64,000 bases of DNA from Gordonia paraffinivorans NBRC 108238. Lineage in GTDB: Bacteria; Actinomycetota; Actinomycetes; Mycobacteriales; Mycobacteriaceae. Below the pieces are notes generated by a model that made no database searches, was not told the origin of the DNA, and saw nothing but the letters and a program-made list of their open reading frames with translations. Each line of letters opens with the position of its first letter. Within the stretch, counting starts at the first letter, position 1. The position numbers were made by a program, and so were the translations under genes. This document shows positions 19,287 to 28,970 of this stretch, in pieces. The stretch covers positions 1 through 64,000 of the forward strand of contig NZ_BAOQ01000011.1 in NCBI RefSeq assembly GCF_000344155.1, in the 5' to 3' direction.

Positions 19287-20384
19287 GTGACCACCATCGG
19301 ACGACCCGCCCGGGCCGGTGACCGGATCACCGACGTCGCAGGCATCACCGTCGGGCACTTCCAGCGCGTCGACGCCGATGCGCGCGTGGCCGATCCGGAC
19401 TCGCCCGACGGGCACGGATGGGCCACCGGAACCACCGTCGTCCGGGTCGCGGCCCCGAACGCGGTCGCCGCCGTCGACGTGCGCGGCGGCGGACCGGGCA
19501 CCCGCGAGACCGACCTGCTCGACCCGTCGAACACCGTGCAGACCGTCCACGCGATCGTGCTGTCCGGCGGCAGCGCATACGGGCTGGCGGCCGCGGACGG
19601 CGTGATGCGCGCCCTGGAGGCCGACGGGGTCGGGCTGCCCATGGACGCCGCCGGCCACGTCGTGCCGATCGTTCCCGCCGCGGTCATCTTCGACCTGCCC
19701 GTCGGGGCATGGGACCACCGGCCCGACGCCGGCTTCGGCGCCGAGGCGGTGCGCTCTGCCGGGACCGACTTCTCCGTCGGCAGCGTCGGCGCGGGCGCCG
19801 GTGCGCGGGCCGGCTCGCTCAAGGGCGGCGTGGGCACCGCATCGGTCACCATCGCCGAGGGCCCCGCGGCCGGCATCACCGTCGGCGCGCTGATGGTCGC
19901 CAACCCGGTGGGTGCCGTGATCGACCAGTCCACGGGCCTGCCCTTCGACCTCACCGACGCCGACCTCGCCGCCCGCGGGCTGAAACGGCCCGACCCCGAG
20001 GAATGTTCGGCCGTCGCCGCCCTCGCCGCCAAGCAGACCGTGCTGAACACGACCATCGGGGTGGTCGCCACCGACGCCGCGCTCGACGCGGCGATGACCC
20101 GTCGGCTCGCGATGGCCGGGCACGACGGACTCGGCCGGGCCATCCGCCCGGCGCACTCGCCGCTCGACGGTGACACGATCTTCGCCGTCGCGACCGGCGG
20201 GGTGCGACCGGAATCGGCCGTCCCGGTTCCGCCCGGCATGCACGCCGATGTGGCGATCGTCGCCGAGGTCGGTCGGCACGCCGCCGAGGTCGTGCAACGC
20301 GCGATCGTCGACGCGGTGCTCTCGGCCGAGTCGGTGGCGTCCATCCCCGCCTACCGCGACATCGCGCCGTCGGCGTTCGTCTGA
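19287..20384 (+). CDS. P1-family (DmpA-like) self-processing peptidase
   Basis: A 365-residue homologue of Rv1333 in MEROPS family S58, whose members cleave themselves before a Ser or Thr to expose an N-terminal nucleophile and act as aminopeptidases. The cleavage region is visible at residues 254-258 (N-T-T-I-G) within LNTTIGVVATDAAL, so T255 is the likely nucleophile. GGSAYGLAAADGVM at about 93-106 and GSVGAGAGA are the other family signatures. The length is normal. The GTG at 19287 has a good GGAGG site. The 132-bp gap before it contains TAGAGT near 19170, a candidate -10 box for a leadered transcript. Confidence 0.88.
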   Translation: MTTIGRPARAGDRITDVAGITVGHFQRVDADARVADPDSPDGHGWATGTTVVRVAAPNAVAAVDVRGGGPGTRETDLLDPSNTVQTVHAIVLSGGSAYGLAAADGVMRALEADGVGLPMDAAGHVVPIVPAAVIFDLPVGAWDHRPDAGFGAEAVRSAGTDFSVGSVGAGAGARAGSLKGGVGTASVTIAEGPAAGITVGALMVANPVGAVIDQSTGLPFDLTDADLAARGLKRPDPEECSAVAALAAKQTVLNTTIGVVATDAALDAAMTRRLAMAGHDGLGRAIRPAHSPLDGDTIFAVATGGVRPESAVPVPPGMHADVAIVAEVGRHAAEVVQRAIVDAVLSAESVASIPAYRDIAPSAFV

Positions 20385-20562
20385 CGGCGGCTCTCGGGCG
20401 AGGCGACTCTCGGGTGAGGGCGGTTCTCGCGCCGCGCGCGTCCCGTGACCCGGGTCCTGGTCGGAATATGGTGGCGATGTGTGGCGTTGCCAGGCGCGAC
20501 GCCTCACGGGACGGTGAGATGCCGTCGCACACCCCGCACCTGCAGAGGAGAACCGGTCACAG

Positions 20563-20970
20563 ATGCTCAGGATCGATCAGCACCTCGTCGACGAGATGAT
20601 CGCGCACGCCCGCGCCGATCACCCGGACGAGGCATGCGGGGTGATCGCGGGACCGGAGGGCTCCGACGAACCGCGCCGGTTCATCAAGATGGTGAACGCC
20701 GAGCGGTCGCCGACGTTCTACCGGTTCGACTCCGCCGAACAGCTCGCCGTCTGGCGGGAGATGGATCGCCGCGACGAGGAACCGGTGGTGATCTACCACT
20801 CGCACACCGCCACCGAGGCATACCCCAGCCGCACCGACATCTCGTATGCGGGCGAACCCGATGCCCACTACGTGCTGCTGTCCACCCGCGACCCCGAGAC
20901 CACGGAGATCCGTAGCTTTCGCATCGTCGACGGCACGGTCACCGAAGAAGAGATCGAGATCAGGAGCTGA
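20563..20970 (+). CDS. mec: CysO-cysteine peptidase Mec (JAMM)
   Basis: A 135-residue zinc peptidase, homologue of Rv1334. It releases cysteine from the CysO-cysteine adduct, the last step of the CysO/CysM cysteine pathway. The complete JAMM motif is visible: H79-S80-H81, then S89 and D92 in HSHTATEAYPSRTD, with E23 as the likely general acid. The gene is followed after 2 bp by cysO and 2 bp later by cysM, an operon preserved from M. tuberculosis. A TATGGT -10 box at 20467-20472 gives a leader of about 85 nt. The start ATG at 20563 has only a modest AGAGGAGA-type site a little upstream. Confidence 0.95.
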   Translation: MLRIDQHLVDEMIAHARADHPDEACGVIAGPEGSDEPRRFIKMVNAERSPTFYRFDSAEQLAVWREMDRRDEEPVVIYHSHTATEAYPSRTDISYAGEPDAHYVLLSTRDPETTEIRSFRIVDGTVTEEEIEIRS

Positions 20971-20972
20971 CC

Positions 20973-22222
<1,250 letters not shown>

Positions 22223-22277
22223 CGCGGATCGTCGTGCACGCCAATCCAGGAGTCGGTACCCGAAAGCACACGTAGCC

Positions 22278-22913
22278 ATGACGTCGTACACCCCGCCGCT
22301 CGGCCAGGAACAGCCGTCGCGTTCCCGGCGGCCCCTGTGGCTGCGGTCGCTGATCACCACGGTGTGCATCTTCGCGGTGCTCTTCGTCGTCGAGCTCGTC
22401 GACGCGGCCACCGCGGTCGATCTCGACGCCAACGGGATCGAGCCGCGCCAGGTCGACGGCCTCGACGGCATCCTGTGGGCGCCGATGCTGCACGCCGACT
22501 GGCAGCATCTGTTCGCCAATCTGGTGCCGGGTGCGGTCCTGTGCTTCCTCGTGCTGATGACGCAGCGCTTCCTCATCGTGACCGCGATCGTCTGGCTGGT
22601 CTCGGGGCTGGGCGTGTGGCTGTTCGCCGCGCCGTACACCGTCACGGTGGGGGCGTCGGGCATCATCTTCGGCTGGCTCACGTTCCTGCTCGTGCGCGGG
22701 CTGTTCAACCGGGATCCGTGGCAGATCCTCGGCGGGGTCGTGCTCTTCCTGATCTACGGCTCGCTCCTGTGGGGCGTATTGCCGTCCAATCCGTTCGTCT
22801 CGTGGCAGGCACATCTCTTCGGCGCCGTCGCCGGTGTGCTGGCCGCATGGTTCCTGGCATCGCGGGATCGCAAGAAGCGGACCCGCGCCGCGTCCCCGGG
22901 GGTGGCGTCATAA
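22278..22913 (+). CDS. Rhomboid-family intramembrane serine protease
   Basis: A 211-residue membrane protein, homologue of Rv1337. Six hydrophobic helices are visible between residues about 22 and 200. The catalytic serine lies in GASGIIFGW (near 126) and the catalytic histidine in [11 protein letters not shown] (near 179), so it is probably active. The HxxxN-type element WQHLFANL on the second helix is present. The ATG at 22278 is chosen because upstream codons in the same frame read through the end of cysM and are not conserved. The gene is 55 bp after cysM and 26 bp before murI. Its substrates are unknown. Confidence 0.9.
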   Translation: MTSYTPPLGQEQPSRSRRPLWLRSLITTVCIFAVLFVVELVDAATAVDLDANGIEPRQVDGLDGILWAPMLHADWQHLFANLVPGAVLCFLVLMTQRFLIVTAIVWLVSGLGVWLFAAPYTVTVGASGIIFGWLTFLLVRGLFNRDPWQILGGVVLFLIYGSLLWGVLPSNPFVSWQAHLFGAVAGVLAAWFLASRDRKKRTRAASPGVAS

Positions 22914-22939
22914 CAGGCTTCAATTCAGGTCCGCTCGCG

Positions 22940-23743
22940 GTGATCTCCGATCCCGAGGCTCCCATCGGAATCTTCGACTCCGGCGTCGGCGGACTCACCG
23001 TCGCGCGCGCCGTCATCGACCTGCTCCCCGACGAGGACATCGTCTACATCGGCGACACCGCCAACGGTCCCTACGGTCCGCTCACCATCCCGGAGATCCG
23101 CAAGCACGCGCTCGCCATCGGCGACGAGCTCGCCGAACGTGGCGTCAAGGCGATCGTCATCGCCTGCAACACCGCGTCGGCCTCCTGTCTTCGGGATGCC
23201 CGCGAGCGCTACGCACCGATCCCTGTGGTGGAGGTCGTCCTGCCGGCCGTGCGACGAGCCGTCGTCGCCACCAAGAACGGCAGGATCGGTGTCCTCGGCA
23301 CCGAGGCCACGATCGCCTCACGCGCCTACCAGGATTCGTTCGCCGCGGCCCGCGACGCCGTCATCACCGCGGTGGCGTGCCCGCGCTTCGTCGACTTCGT
23401 GGAACGCGGCATCACCAGCGGCCGGCAGATCCTCGGACTCGCCCAGGGCTACCTCGAACCGTTGCAGCGCGCGGGAGTCGACACCGTCGTGCTCGGCTGC
23501 ACCCACTACCCGCTGCTGTCGGGTGTGTTGCAGCTCGCGCTGGGCGACGAGGTGACCCTTGTGTCGAGCGCCGAGGAGACCGCCAAGGACCTCTTCCGCG
23601 TGCTCACCGAGAACGACCTGTTGCATCCGCACACGGGCCGGGAGGCGACTCGGGTGTTCCAGGCGACCGGTGATCCGGAGATGTTCGCGAAGCTCTCGCG
23701 GCGCTTCCTGGGGCCGTCGGTGGGCACCGTCCAACATCTGTGA
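22940..23743 (+). CDS. murI: Glutamate racemase
   Basis: A 267-residue cytoplasmic enzyme, homologue of Rv1338, that makes D-glutamate for peptidoglycan. Both catalytic cysteines are present: C76 in IACNTASA and C187 in [10 protein letters not shown]13 lies in [12 protein letters not shown]. No ATG is available near the conserved N-terminus. The GTG at 22940 is the only start codon between the preceding region and the first motif, with only a weak AGGT site before it. The gene follows the rhomboid gene by 26 bp, so it is probably in the same transcript. Confidence 0.96.
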   Translation: MISDPEAPIGIFDSGVGGLTVARAVIDLLPDEDIVYIGDTANGPYGPLTIPEIRKHALAIGDELAERGVKAIVIACNTASASCLRDARERYAPIPVVEVVLPAVRRAVVATKNGRIGVLGTEATIASRAYQDSFAAARDAVITAVACPRFVDFVERGITSGRQILGLAQGYLEPLQRAGVDTVVLGCTHYPLLSGVLQLALGDEVTLVSSAEETAKDLFRVLTENDLLHPHTGREATRVFQATGDPEMFAKLSRRFLGPSVGTVQHL

Positions 23744-23842
23744 CGAATCGGGACCCGCCCGAGAGCGCCGGATCCCCATCGCCGCACAGTTGTGACCACG
23801 TAACCCGACTTCGGTGCGGGAAGTCATGGCACAGTAGGGCCT

Positions 23843-24607
23843 ATGCGTCTCACGGTCCTCGGATGTTCGGGCAGTGTGGGCGGGCCGGGGGCGGCGTGCT
23901 CCGGTTACCTGCTCGCCGTTCCCGGAGAACAGCCGGTGCTGGTGGACTGCGGGCCGGGGGTTTTCGGTGAGCTGCAACGGGTGACCGATCCCAACGGCGT
24001 CGCGGTCGTCCTCAGTCACCTCCATGCAGATCACTGTCTCGATCTCCCGGCGATGCTGGTCTGGCGGCGCTACGCCCCGACGCCGGCAGTCGGGCGGGCG
24101 CCGCTCTACGGACCGCCGGGCACCGCGATGCGGATCGGCTACGGCTCCTCGGAGTTCCCGGGACAGATCGACGACATCAGCGACACCTTCGACGTCCACG
24201 AGTGGCGCGACGGGCTCGAGATCACCCTCGGCGGCATGCGGATCAAGGCCGTCGGGGTCAACCATCCGCCGGCGACCTTCGGGCTGCGCATCACCGGGCC
24301 GCAGGGGCAGGTGATCGCCTACAGCGGCGACACCGCACCCTGCGACGAGCTCATCGACCTCGCTGCCGACGCCGACCTGTTCCTGTGCGAGGCGTCGTGG
24401 ACCCACTCGCCGTCGGAGCGCCCGCCGGACCTCCACATGTCGGGGATCGAGGCGGGGGAGGCCGCGACCAAGGCGAACGTCCGCGCGCTGGCCATCACCC
24501 ACGTCGCCCCGTGGACAGACTCGGCGGAGATCCTCGCCGAGGCGCGCAGCACGTTCTCCGGGCCGGTCGATCTCGTACACCAGGGCCAGGTCTTCGACCT
24601 TCTCTGA
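23843..24607 (+). CDS. Metallo-beta-lactamase-fold protein, Rv1339 homologue
   Basis: A 254-residue protein with the metal-binding motif H59-L-H61-A-D63-H64 in LSHLHADHC, a second histidine in GVNHPPATFG, SGDTAPCDEL and a final H in AITHVAPW. Rv1339, its M. tuberculosis counterpart in the same gene position, has been reported to act as an atypical cyclic-AMP phosphodiesterase, so a cyclic-nucleotide or RNase Z-like phosphodiesterase role is likely. The ATG at 23843 has no Shine-Dalgarno sequence. CACAGT ending 7 nt upstream is a weak candidate for a leaderless -10 box. It lies 99 bp after murI. Confidence 0.88.
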   Translation: MRLTVLGCSGSVGGPGAACSGYLLAVPGEQPVLVDCGPGVFGELQRVTDPNGVAVVLSHLHADHCLDLPAMLVWRRYAPTPAVGRAPLYGPPGTAMRIGYGSSEFPGQIDDISDTFDVHEWRDGLEITLGGMRIKAVGVNHPPATFGLRITGPQGQVIAYSGDTAPCDELIDLAADADLFLCEASWTHSPSERPPDLHMSGIEAGEAATKANVRALAITHVAPWTDSAEILAEARSTFSGPVDLVHQGQVFDLL

Positions 24608-24675
24608 CCGAGGTCTTCGCCGGTCGTTGTCGTCGGTGTTCTCCGGCTGTTGCCGAGCGCGGGGACGCCGGTCGA

Positions 24676-24681
24676 TAGAGT
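24676..24681 (+). promoter_or_regulatory. -10 box TAGAGT of rph, leaderless
   Basis: TAGAGT ends exactly 6 nt before the GTG start of rph at 24688, with no Shine-Dalgarno sequence between. Confidence 0.65.
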
Positions 24682-24687
24682 TGAGCC

Positions 24688-25443
24688 GTGACCACACGAG
24701 CTGACGGCCGAGCCGACGACGAACTGCGCCCCATCAAGTTCACCCGCGGATTCACCAGCCACCCCGCGGGTTCGGTGCTGGTGGAGTTCGGGGACACCCG
24801 GGTCATGTGCACCGCGAGTGTCACCGAGGGCGTGCCGCCGTGGCGTCGCGGCTCCGGACTCGGATGGCTGACCGCCGAGTACGCGATGCTGCCGGCCGCC
24901 ACCCACGAGCGCTCGTCGCGCGAGTCGGTGAAGGGCAAGATCGGCGGGCGCACCCACGAGATCAGCCGGCTGATCGGCCGCTCGCTGCGCGCGTGCATCG
25001 ACCTGTCCGCGCTCGGCGAGAACACGATCGCCCTCGACTGCGACGTGCTCCAGGCCGACGGCGGCACCCGCACCGCAGCGATCACCGGCGCCTATGTCGC
25101 CCTGCACGACGCCGTGACGTACCTGCGAGCCGCGGGCAAACTGTCCGACCCGCAACCGCTTTCGTGCGCGATCGCGGCCGTCAGCGTCGGCGTCGTCGAC
25201 GGCCGCGTCCGGCTCGACCTGCCCTACGAGGAGGATTCGCGCGCCGAGGTCGACATGAACGTCGTCGCCACCGACGCCGGGACCCTCGTCGAGGTCCAGG
25301 GCACCGGCGAGGGCGCGACGTTTGCGCGGTCCACGCTCGACACGCTGCTCGATCTCGCGGCGGTCGGGACCGAGAAGCTCTTCGAGGCGCAGCGCGCCGT
25401 GCTCGCCGAGCCGTACCCGGGCGAACTGCCGGGCCAGGGCTGA
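24688..25443 (+). CDS. rph: Ribonuclease PH
   Basis: A 251-residue phosphorolytic exoribonuclease, homologue of Rv1340, that trims the 3' ends of tRNA precursors. Conserved stretches are the start [20 protein letters not shown], the RNA-binding arginines in [15 protein letters not shown], and [20 protein letters not shown] with the phosphate- and metal-site residues. The length is normal. The GTG at 24688 is fixed by the -10 box 6 nt upstream. The stop overlaps the ATG of rdgB by one base (TGATG), so the two are translationally coupled. Confidence 0.96.
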   Translation: MTTRADGRADDELRPIKFTRGFTSHPAGSVLVEFGDTRVMCTASVTEGVPPWRRGSGLGWLTAEYAMLPAATHERSSRESVKGKIGGRTHEISRLIGRSLRACIDLSALGENTIALDCDVLQADGGTRTAAITGAYVALHDAVTYLRAAGKLSDPQPLSCAIAAVSVGVVDGRVRLDLPYEEDSRAEVDMNVVATDAGTLVEVQGTGEGATFARSTLDTLLDLAAVGTEKLFEAQRAVLAEPYPGELPGQG

Positions 25444-26060
25444 TGGCGAAGGTCCTCCTCGCGAGCCGCAATCGCAAGAAGCTCGCCGAACTGCAGCGCG
25501 TCGTCGACGCCGCGGGGATCACCGGACTGGAGATCCTCGGCCTCGACGCGGTGCCGGAATACCCGGAGGAGCCCGAGACCGGCGCCACCTTCGAGGAGAA
25601 TGCGCTCATCAAGGCCCGCTCGGGTGTCCGCGCGACCGGATTGCCCTGCCTCGCCGACGATTCCGGCATCAGCGTGGACGCGCTGAACGGGATGCCGGGT
25701 GTCCTGTCGGCACGCTGGTCCGGGCGCCACGGTGACGATCCGGCCAACAACGCGCTGCTCCTCGCGCAACTGTCCGACACCCCGGACGAGCGGCGCGGGG
25801 CGGCATTCGTCTCCGCGTGCGCGCTGGTTCTGCCCGACGGCACCGAGACGGTCGTGCGCGGGGAATGGCGTGGTCGAATCCTGCGCGAGGAGCGAGGCCC
25901 GAACGGCTTCGGCTATGACCCGCTGTTCGCACCCGACGACGATCTCGCCGCCGGACGTTCCTCGGCCGAGCTCACCCCGGAGGAGAAGGACTCGCTGAGC
26001 CACCGCGGCAAGGCGCTGGCGCAGTTGGTGCCGGTGTTGCGGGAGCTGGCTGGTTCCTGA
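25443..26060 (+). CDS. rdgB: RdgB/HAM1 non-canonical purine NTP pyrophosphatase
   Basis: A 205-residue house-cleaning enzyme, homologue of Rv1341, that hydrolyses dITP and XTP to monophosphates so that deaminated purines are kept out of DNA. The family motif at the N-terminus is LLASRNRKKLAEL (normally S-x-N-x-x-K). LADDSGISVDALNGMPGVLS holds the catalytic aspartate, and GPNGFGYDPLF and LSHRGKAL complete the signature. Its ATG overlaps the rph stop. The 3' end faces the minus-strand DUF3817 gene across a palindrome. Confidence 0.95.
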   Translation: MAKVLLASRNRKKLAELQRVVDAAGITGLEILGLDAVPEYPEEPETGATFEENALIKARSGVRATGLPCLADDSGISVDALNGMPGVLSARWSGRHGDDPANNALLLAQLSDTPDERRGAAFVSACALVLPDGTETVVRGEWRGRILREERGPNGFGYDPLFAPDDDLAAGRSSAELTPEEKDSLSHRGKALAQLVPVLRELAGS

Positions 26061-26110
26061 GGTCGGCATCGCAGGTCGTACGACGGCCTTGCGAGCTCAC
26101 GATGACGATC

Positions 26111-26151
26111 ATTCAGCAGTAGGTATCGCCTGGCGATACCTACTGCTGAAT
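26111..26151. repeat. 41-bp near-perfect palindrome between rdgB and the DUF3817 gene
   Basis: Twenty bases (26111-26130, ATTCAGCAGTAGGTATCGCC) are followed by one T and then by their exact reverse complement (26132-26151). It sits between two convergent genes, so a bidirectional terminator is the simplest reading. It is longer, more perfect and more AT-rich than the other terminators in the window and has no T run, so a protein-binding or mobile-element origin is also possible. The rest of 26061-26234 shows no gene. Confidence 0.85.
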
Positions 26152-26234
26152 CTGTTGTCGAGGCTTTTGCGGGGTGCCCGCGCAGCAATGCCCGGTCCGC
26201 GGACGAAGGCGCCCTTCAGGTCGCCGGTGACGGA

Positions 26235-26585
26235 TCAGAGCCCGAACTGCGCCTTCACTTCCTTGGTCCGGATGTGCTCGACCCAGAAGGACAGGAACGG
26301 GATGGTGCCGGCGATCGCGGTGATGATCGTCTTGCCCACGCTCCAGCGGACCTTGATGGCCAGGTCGACGGCCATGATCAGGTACACGAAGTAGACCCAG
26401 CCGTGGACGATGGGCACGAAGCCCAGGGCCTTGTTGTCGAAGCCGTAGGCCAGGATCAGCTCGGCGACGAGCAGCAGCAACCAGATACCGGTGATCCACG
26501 CGAGCACCCGGTACCGCAGCAGGGCGGCCCGGACCTTCTCCGCCTGTGCGGCGGGGACGGGGGAGGCGGAAGCGGTCTCGGTCAC
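26235..26585 (-). CDS. DUF3817 membrane protein, Rv1342c homologue
   Basis: A 116-residue membrane protein with three predicted helices (about residues 27-46, 55-77 and 85-103). It has the DUF3817 pattern RVLAWITGIWLLLLVAELIL, VHGWVYFVYLI with a central histidine, and TIPFLSFWVEH. It is a paralogue of the protein at 6520-6915. The GTG at 26585 overlaps the stop of the upstream gene (GTGA) and defines a two-gene operon matching Rv1343c-Rv1342c. The function is unknown. The frame continues upstream, but that part lies within the neighbouring gene in another frame and is not real. Confidence 0.85.
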   Translation of the reverse strand: MTETASASPVPAAQAEKVRAALLRYRVLAWITGIWLLLLVAELILAYGFDNKALGFVPIVHGWVYFVYLIMAVDLAIKVRWSVGKTIITAIAGTIPFLSFWVEHIRTKEVKAQFGL

Positions 26586-27022
26586 TGGGTGCCTTTCGAC
26601 GAGGGGGTGCTGTCGGTGGACTGGGACTCGGGGGCGTCGGCGGCACGCAGCTCGGCGAGGTACCGGTTGTACTCGATGAGTGCTTTGTCGGCCCGCGGAT
26701 CGAGATCGGCGAGTGCCGCTGCGCTCGGCGTGGTCGGCCGCTCCGGGAGGATGCCCTCGGGGATCTCGTCCACCCGGGACTTCTCGGCGACCTTGCGCGC
26801 CTCTTCGGGGTCGCTCTCCAGGACGACGAAGCGGCGGTAGGCGTAGATCACGGCCACCGCGAAGGCCGGCCATTGGAGTGCGTAGCCCAGGTTCTGGCCG
26901 GTGCCCGACGCGGACTCGAAGCGGGTCCACTGCCACCAGGCGAGCGCAAGGCATGCCGCCGCGGCGACGACGGTCAGCACGATGAGCGCGGGCCGGTGCG
27001 TGCGACGACGGGGAGAGGACAT
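26582..27022 (-). CDS. Small membrane protein at the Rv1343c (lprD) position
   Basis: A 146-residue protein with two hydrophobic segments (about residues 12-31 and 45-63) and a charged, glutamate-rich cytoplasmic C-terminal half. Gene position matches Rv1343c, annotated in M. tuberculosis as lipoprotein LprD. Here a cysteine at about residue 23 follows four alanines, but hydrophobic sequence continues past it, so lipidation is doubtful and a two-helix membrane protein is more likely. The ATG at 27022 has a TACCGT box 7 nt upstream. Its stop overlaps the start of the DUF3817 gene by 4 bp. Confidence 0.75.
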   Translation of the reverse strand: MSSPRRRTHRPALIVLTVVAAAACLALAWWQWTRFESASGTGQNLGYALQWPAFAVAVIYAYRRFVVLESDPEEARKVAEKSRVDEIPEGILPERPTTPSAAALADLDPRADKALIEYNRYLAELRAADAPESQSTDSTPSSKGTQ

Positions 27023-27029
27023 GCCTTTC

Positions 27030-27035
27030 ACGGTA
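27030..27035 (-). promoter_or_regulatory. -10 box TACCGT of the lprD-position gene
   Basis: On the minus strand TACCGT ends 7 nt before the ATG at 27022. AAAGG in the spacer could also act as a weak ribosome-binding site. Confidence 0.5.
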
Positions 27036-27112
27036 CCTGGCCTGCGATGATCAGAACGCGGCCGGTAGGGTGGTCGCCGTTACAGTGCGTCCGGCCCCGC
27101 CGGGCGCGTCTT

Positions 27113-27197
<85 letters not shown>

Positions 27198-27433
27198 CGC
27201 CGCGGGCGTGCGGCGCAGTACGCCGGGTCCGTCATTTGGCGCGGGTGCGGCTATCTCAGCGTCGCGCTGTGTGCGACTTCTGCCGGTCCCGGTCGGTGGA
27301 CGGCTCGGTAAACCATCGAGCTGCTCCAAACGCCCAGGTCTATCGTTGATCTTCATCGCGTTGTCGTGCTGATACGCCTCTCCTGACAGCTGCGCGCGAG
27401 CGGTTCCAGAGTCGCGCGTCCGAGCACCATAGA
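27198..27433 (+). other. Gene-free spacer after tRNA-Leu
   Basis: I see no gene, no clear attachment-site duplicate of the tRNA 3' end and no strong hairpin. Base composition falls from about 27240 onward compared with the conserved regions on either side. Confidence 0.5.
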
Positions 27434-27439
27434 TAAGTT
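27434..27439 (+). promoter_or_regulatory. -10 box TAAGTT of the WS/DGAT gene, leaderless
   Basis: TAAGTT ends 7 nt before the GTG at 27447 and supports that codon over the TTG at 27438, which the box would overlap. Confidence 0.5.
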
Positions 27440-27446
27440 GGGTCGA

Positions 27447-28796
27447 GTGATACGAGTCAAGCCACTTGATGCTCTGTACGTCTATTCCGAGTCCGATCGC
27501 GTGAGTTCGGCGATGGTCTCCGCATATGCGTTCGCAGAATCCGACGCGACCACGGAAGAGTTGGTTCAGTGGCTCGCCGACCGAGCTTCTGGGATTCCGG
27601 AACTCAGGCAGAGGATGGTCCGAGCCTATGGCGACATCGGAGATGCTTACTGGTCGGAGGCTCCGGCCTTCGACCCTCGTGACCACATTTCCGCAACGTC
27701 GGGCATGTCGTGGGATGAGCTTCGGATGCGAATCGCCGGCACACACCGAGTCGTCTTCGATTCTTCCCGACCTCTGTGGAGTGCCGAGATCGTCCGACAC
27801 GTCGGCGGAATCGAACCGGCCCACGGGCGTGAGTGCGTGGTCGTCATCCTCAAGTGCAATCACGCGATAACCGACGGCTTGGGTTTTGCGGATGTCGCGA
27901 GGAAGTTGTTCTCGAGTGACGTTTCCAGTTGCGAGGTAGGGCAGACCGTCTCGCGTGGCACTGTCACAGCGCTCGAATCGGCACGACTGGTTGTCCGACC
28001 ATTTCTTGTCCTATCCGACGTATGGCGTTTGCTGAAGACCAGCCGGCAGAGGTCGAAAGACAGACGAGCAGGTCTTTGGAGCATGCCGGATTTCGAGCCC
28101 CGCAGTTCGGCGGTCAATCAGGCCTGGAGCGGCGAGGCGGTCACCGAGGTCGTGTACGCGTCGGTTTCCGAGTTGCGGCAGGCGGCGAAGCGAATCGGTG
28201 AGGTCTCGGTGAATGATCTGGTGCTCGCTGCCATCGGTGGCGCAGCGGCAAGGCACCTCGGGGAAGAGCATCTGGCCGCAGCTGTGCCGATCTCGATCAG
28301 AGATATCTCCGCCGAGGCCCGCAATGCGACCGCGATTGCGATCGTCGACCTGCGCGTGGACCTACCGGCGGCCGAGCGGTGTGTCGCGATTCACGCGAAT
28401 GTGGCCCGGGAGCGTGCCCGCTTTCGTCTGCCTTCGTGGGCGGAATCGTGCCAGCCGGACATCTTGCCCCGGCTTCCTGGATTCGTCTACCGAGGGCTTG
28501 CCGCCTGGCAGCGACGGTCGGGTGCGCACGCCAAGCCTGGATTCACCCAACTCAAGGTGAGCACGGTCCCGAAGGGGCCTGCAGATGAGTGGGTGTTGGC
28601 CGGTTCGCCTGTGGTGGCCAATTTCGGGGCACCCCCATTGGCGGATGGTCTCGGGCTCAACCATTCGGTCTCTCGCCTGGGGGACGTTCTGGGAATCGCT
28701 TTCGTGTACGACCCCAAGCAGCTGCCGGCGCCGGACGGCTACGCTCGGTGTCTGAGAGCAGAGCTCGCGGCGCTAACGGGCGCAGACGCGATGTAG
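27447..28796 (+). CDS. WS/DGAT-family acyltransferase
   Basis: A 449-residue homologue of wax ester synthase/diacylglycerol acyltransferases, which esterify acyl-CoA to diacylglycerol or alcohols for storage lipid at the membrane surface. The typical start KPLDALYVYSES, PLWSAEIV and the active-site region are present. The canonical HHxxxDG appears as N138-H139-AIT-D143-G144, so the catalytic second histidine and the aspartate are kept while the first histidine is asparagine. The motif NFGAPPLADGL near the C-terminus corresponds to the conserved ND region, with N followed by FG rather than D. Codon use is less GC-biased than in neighbours and the gene follows tRNA-Leu, suggesting acquisition by transfer. 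The activity may have diverged. Confidence 0.8.
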   Translation: MIRVKPLDALYVYSESDRVSSAMVSAYAFAESDATTEELVQWLADRASGIPELRQRMVRAYGDIGDAYWSEAPAFDPRDHISATSGMSWDELRMRIAGTHRVVFDSSRPLWSAEIVRHVGGIEPAHGRECVVVILKCNHAITDGLGFADVARKLFSSDVSSCEVGQTVSRGTVTALESARLVVRPFLVLSDVWRLLKTSRQRSKDRRAGLWSMPDFEPRSSAVNQAWSGEAVTEVVYASVSELRQAAKRIGEVSVNDLVLAAIGGAAARHLGEEHLAAAVPISIRDISAEARNATAIAIVDLRVDLPAAERCVAIHANVARERARFRLPSWAESCQPDILPRLPGFVYRGLAAWQRRSGAHAKPGFTQLKVSTVPKGPADEWVLAGSPVVANFGAPPLADGLGLNHSVSRLGDVLGIAFVYDPKQLPAPDGYARCLRAELAALTGADAM

Positions 28797-28970
28797 GGCC
28801 ACAGACAGACGATCGTGAGCGTGGCCTGGCCGTCCAGGTGTTCGGAGGCCTCCCCCTAGCGCCGGAATCAGGCGCTTGAAGGGCGCACCTACTTGAACTC
28901 GCCGTCGCCCCGACATGCAACGAGTAAGAAGTGCCTCGACCGGCGTTCTCGTGCGGAGGCGATGTGCGAC

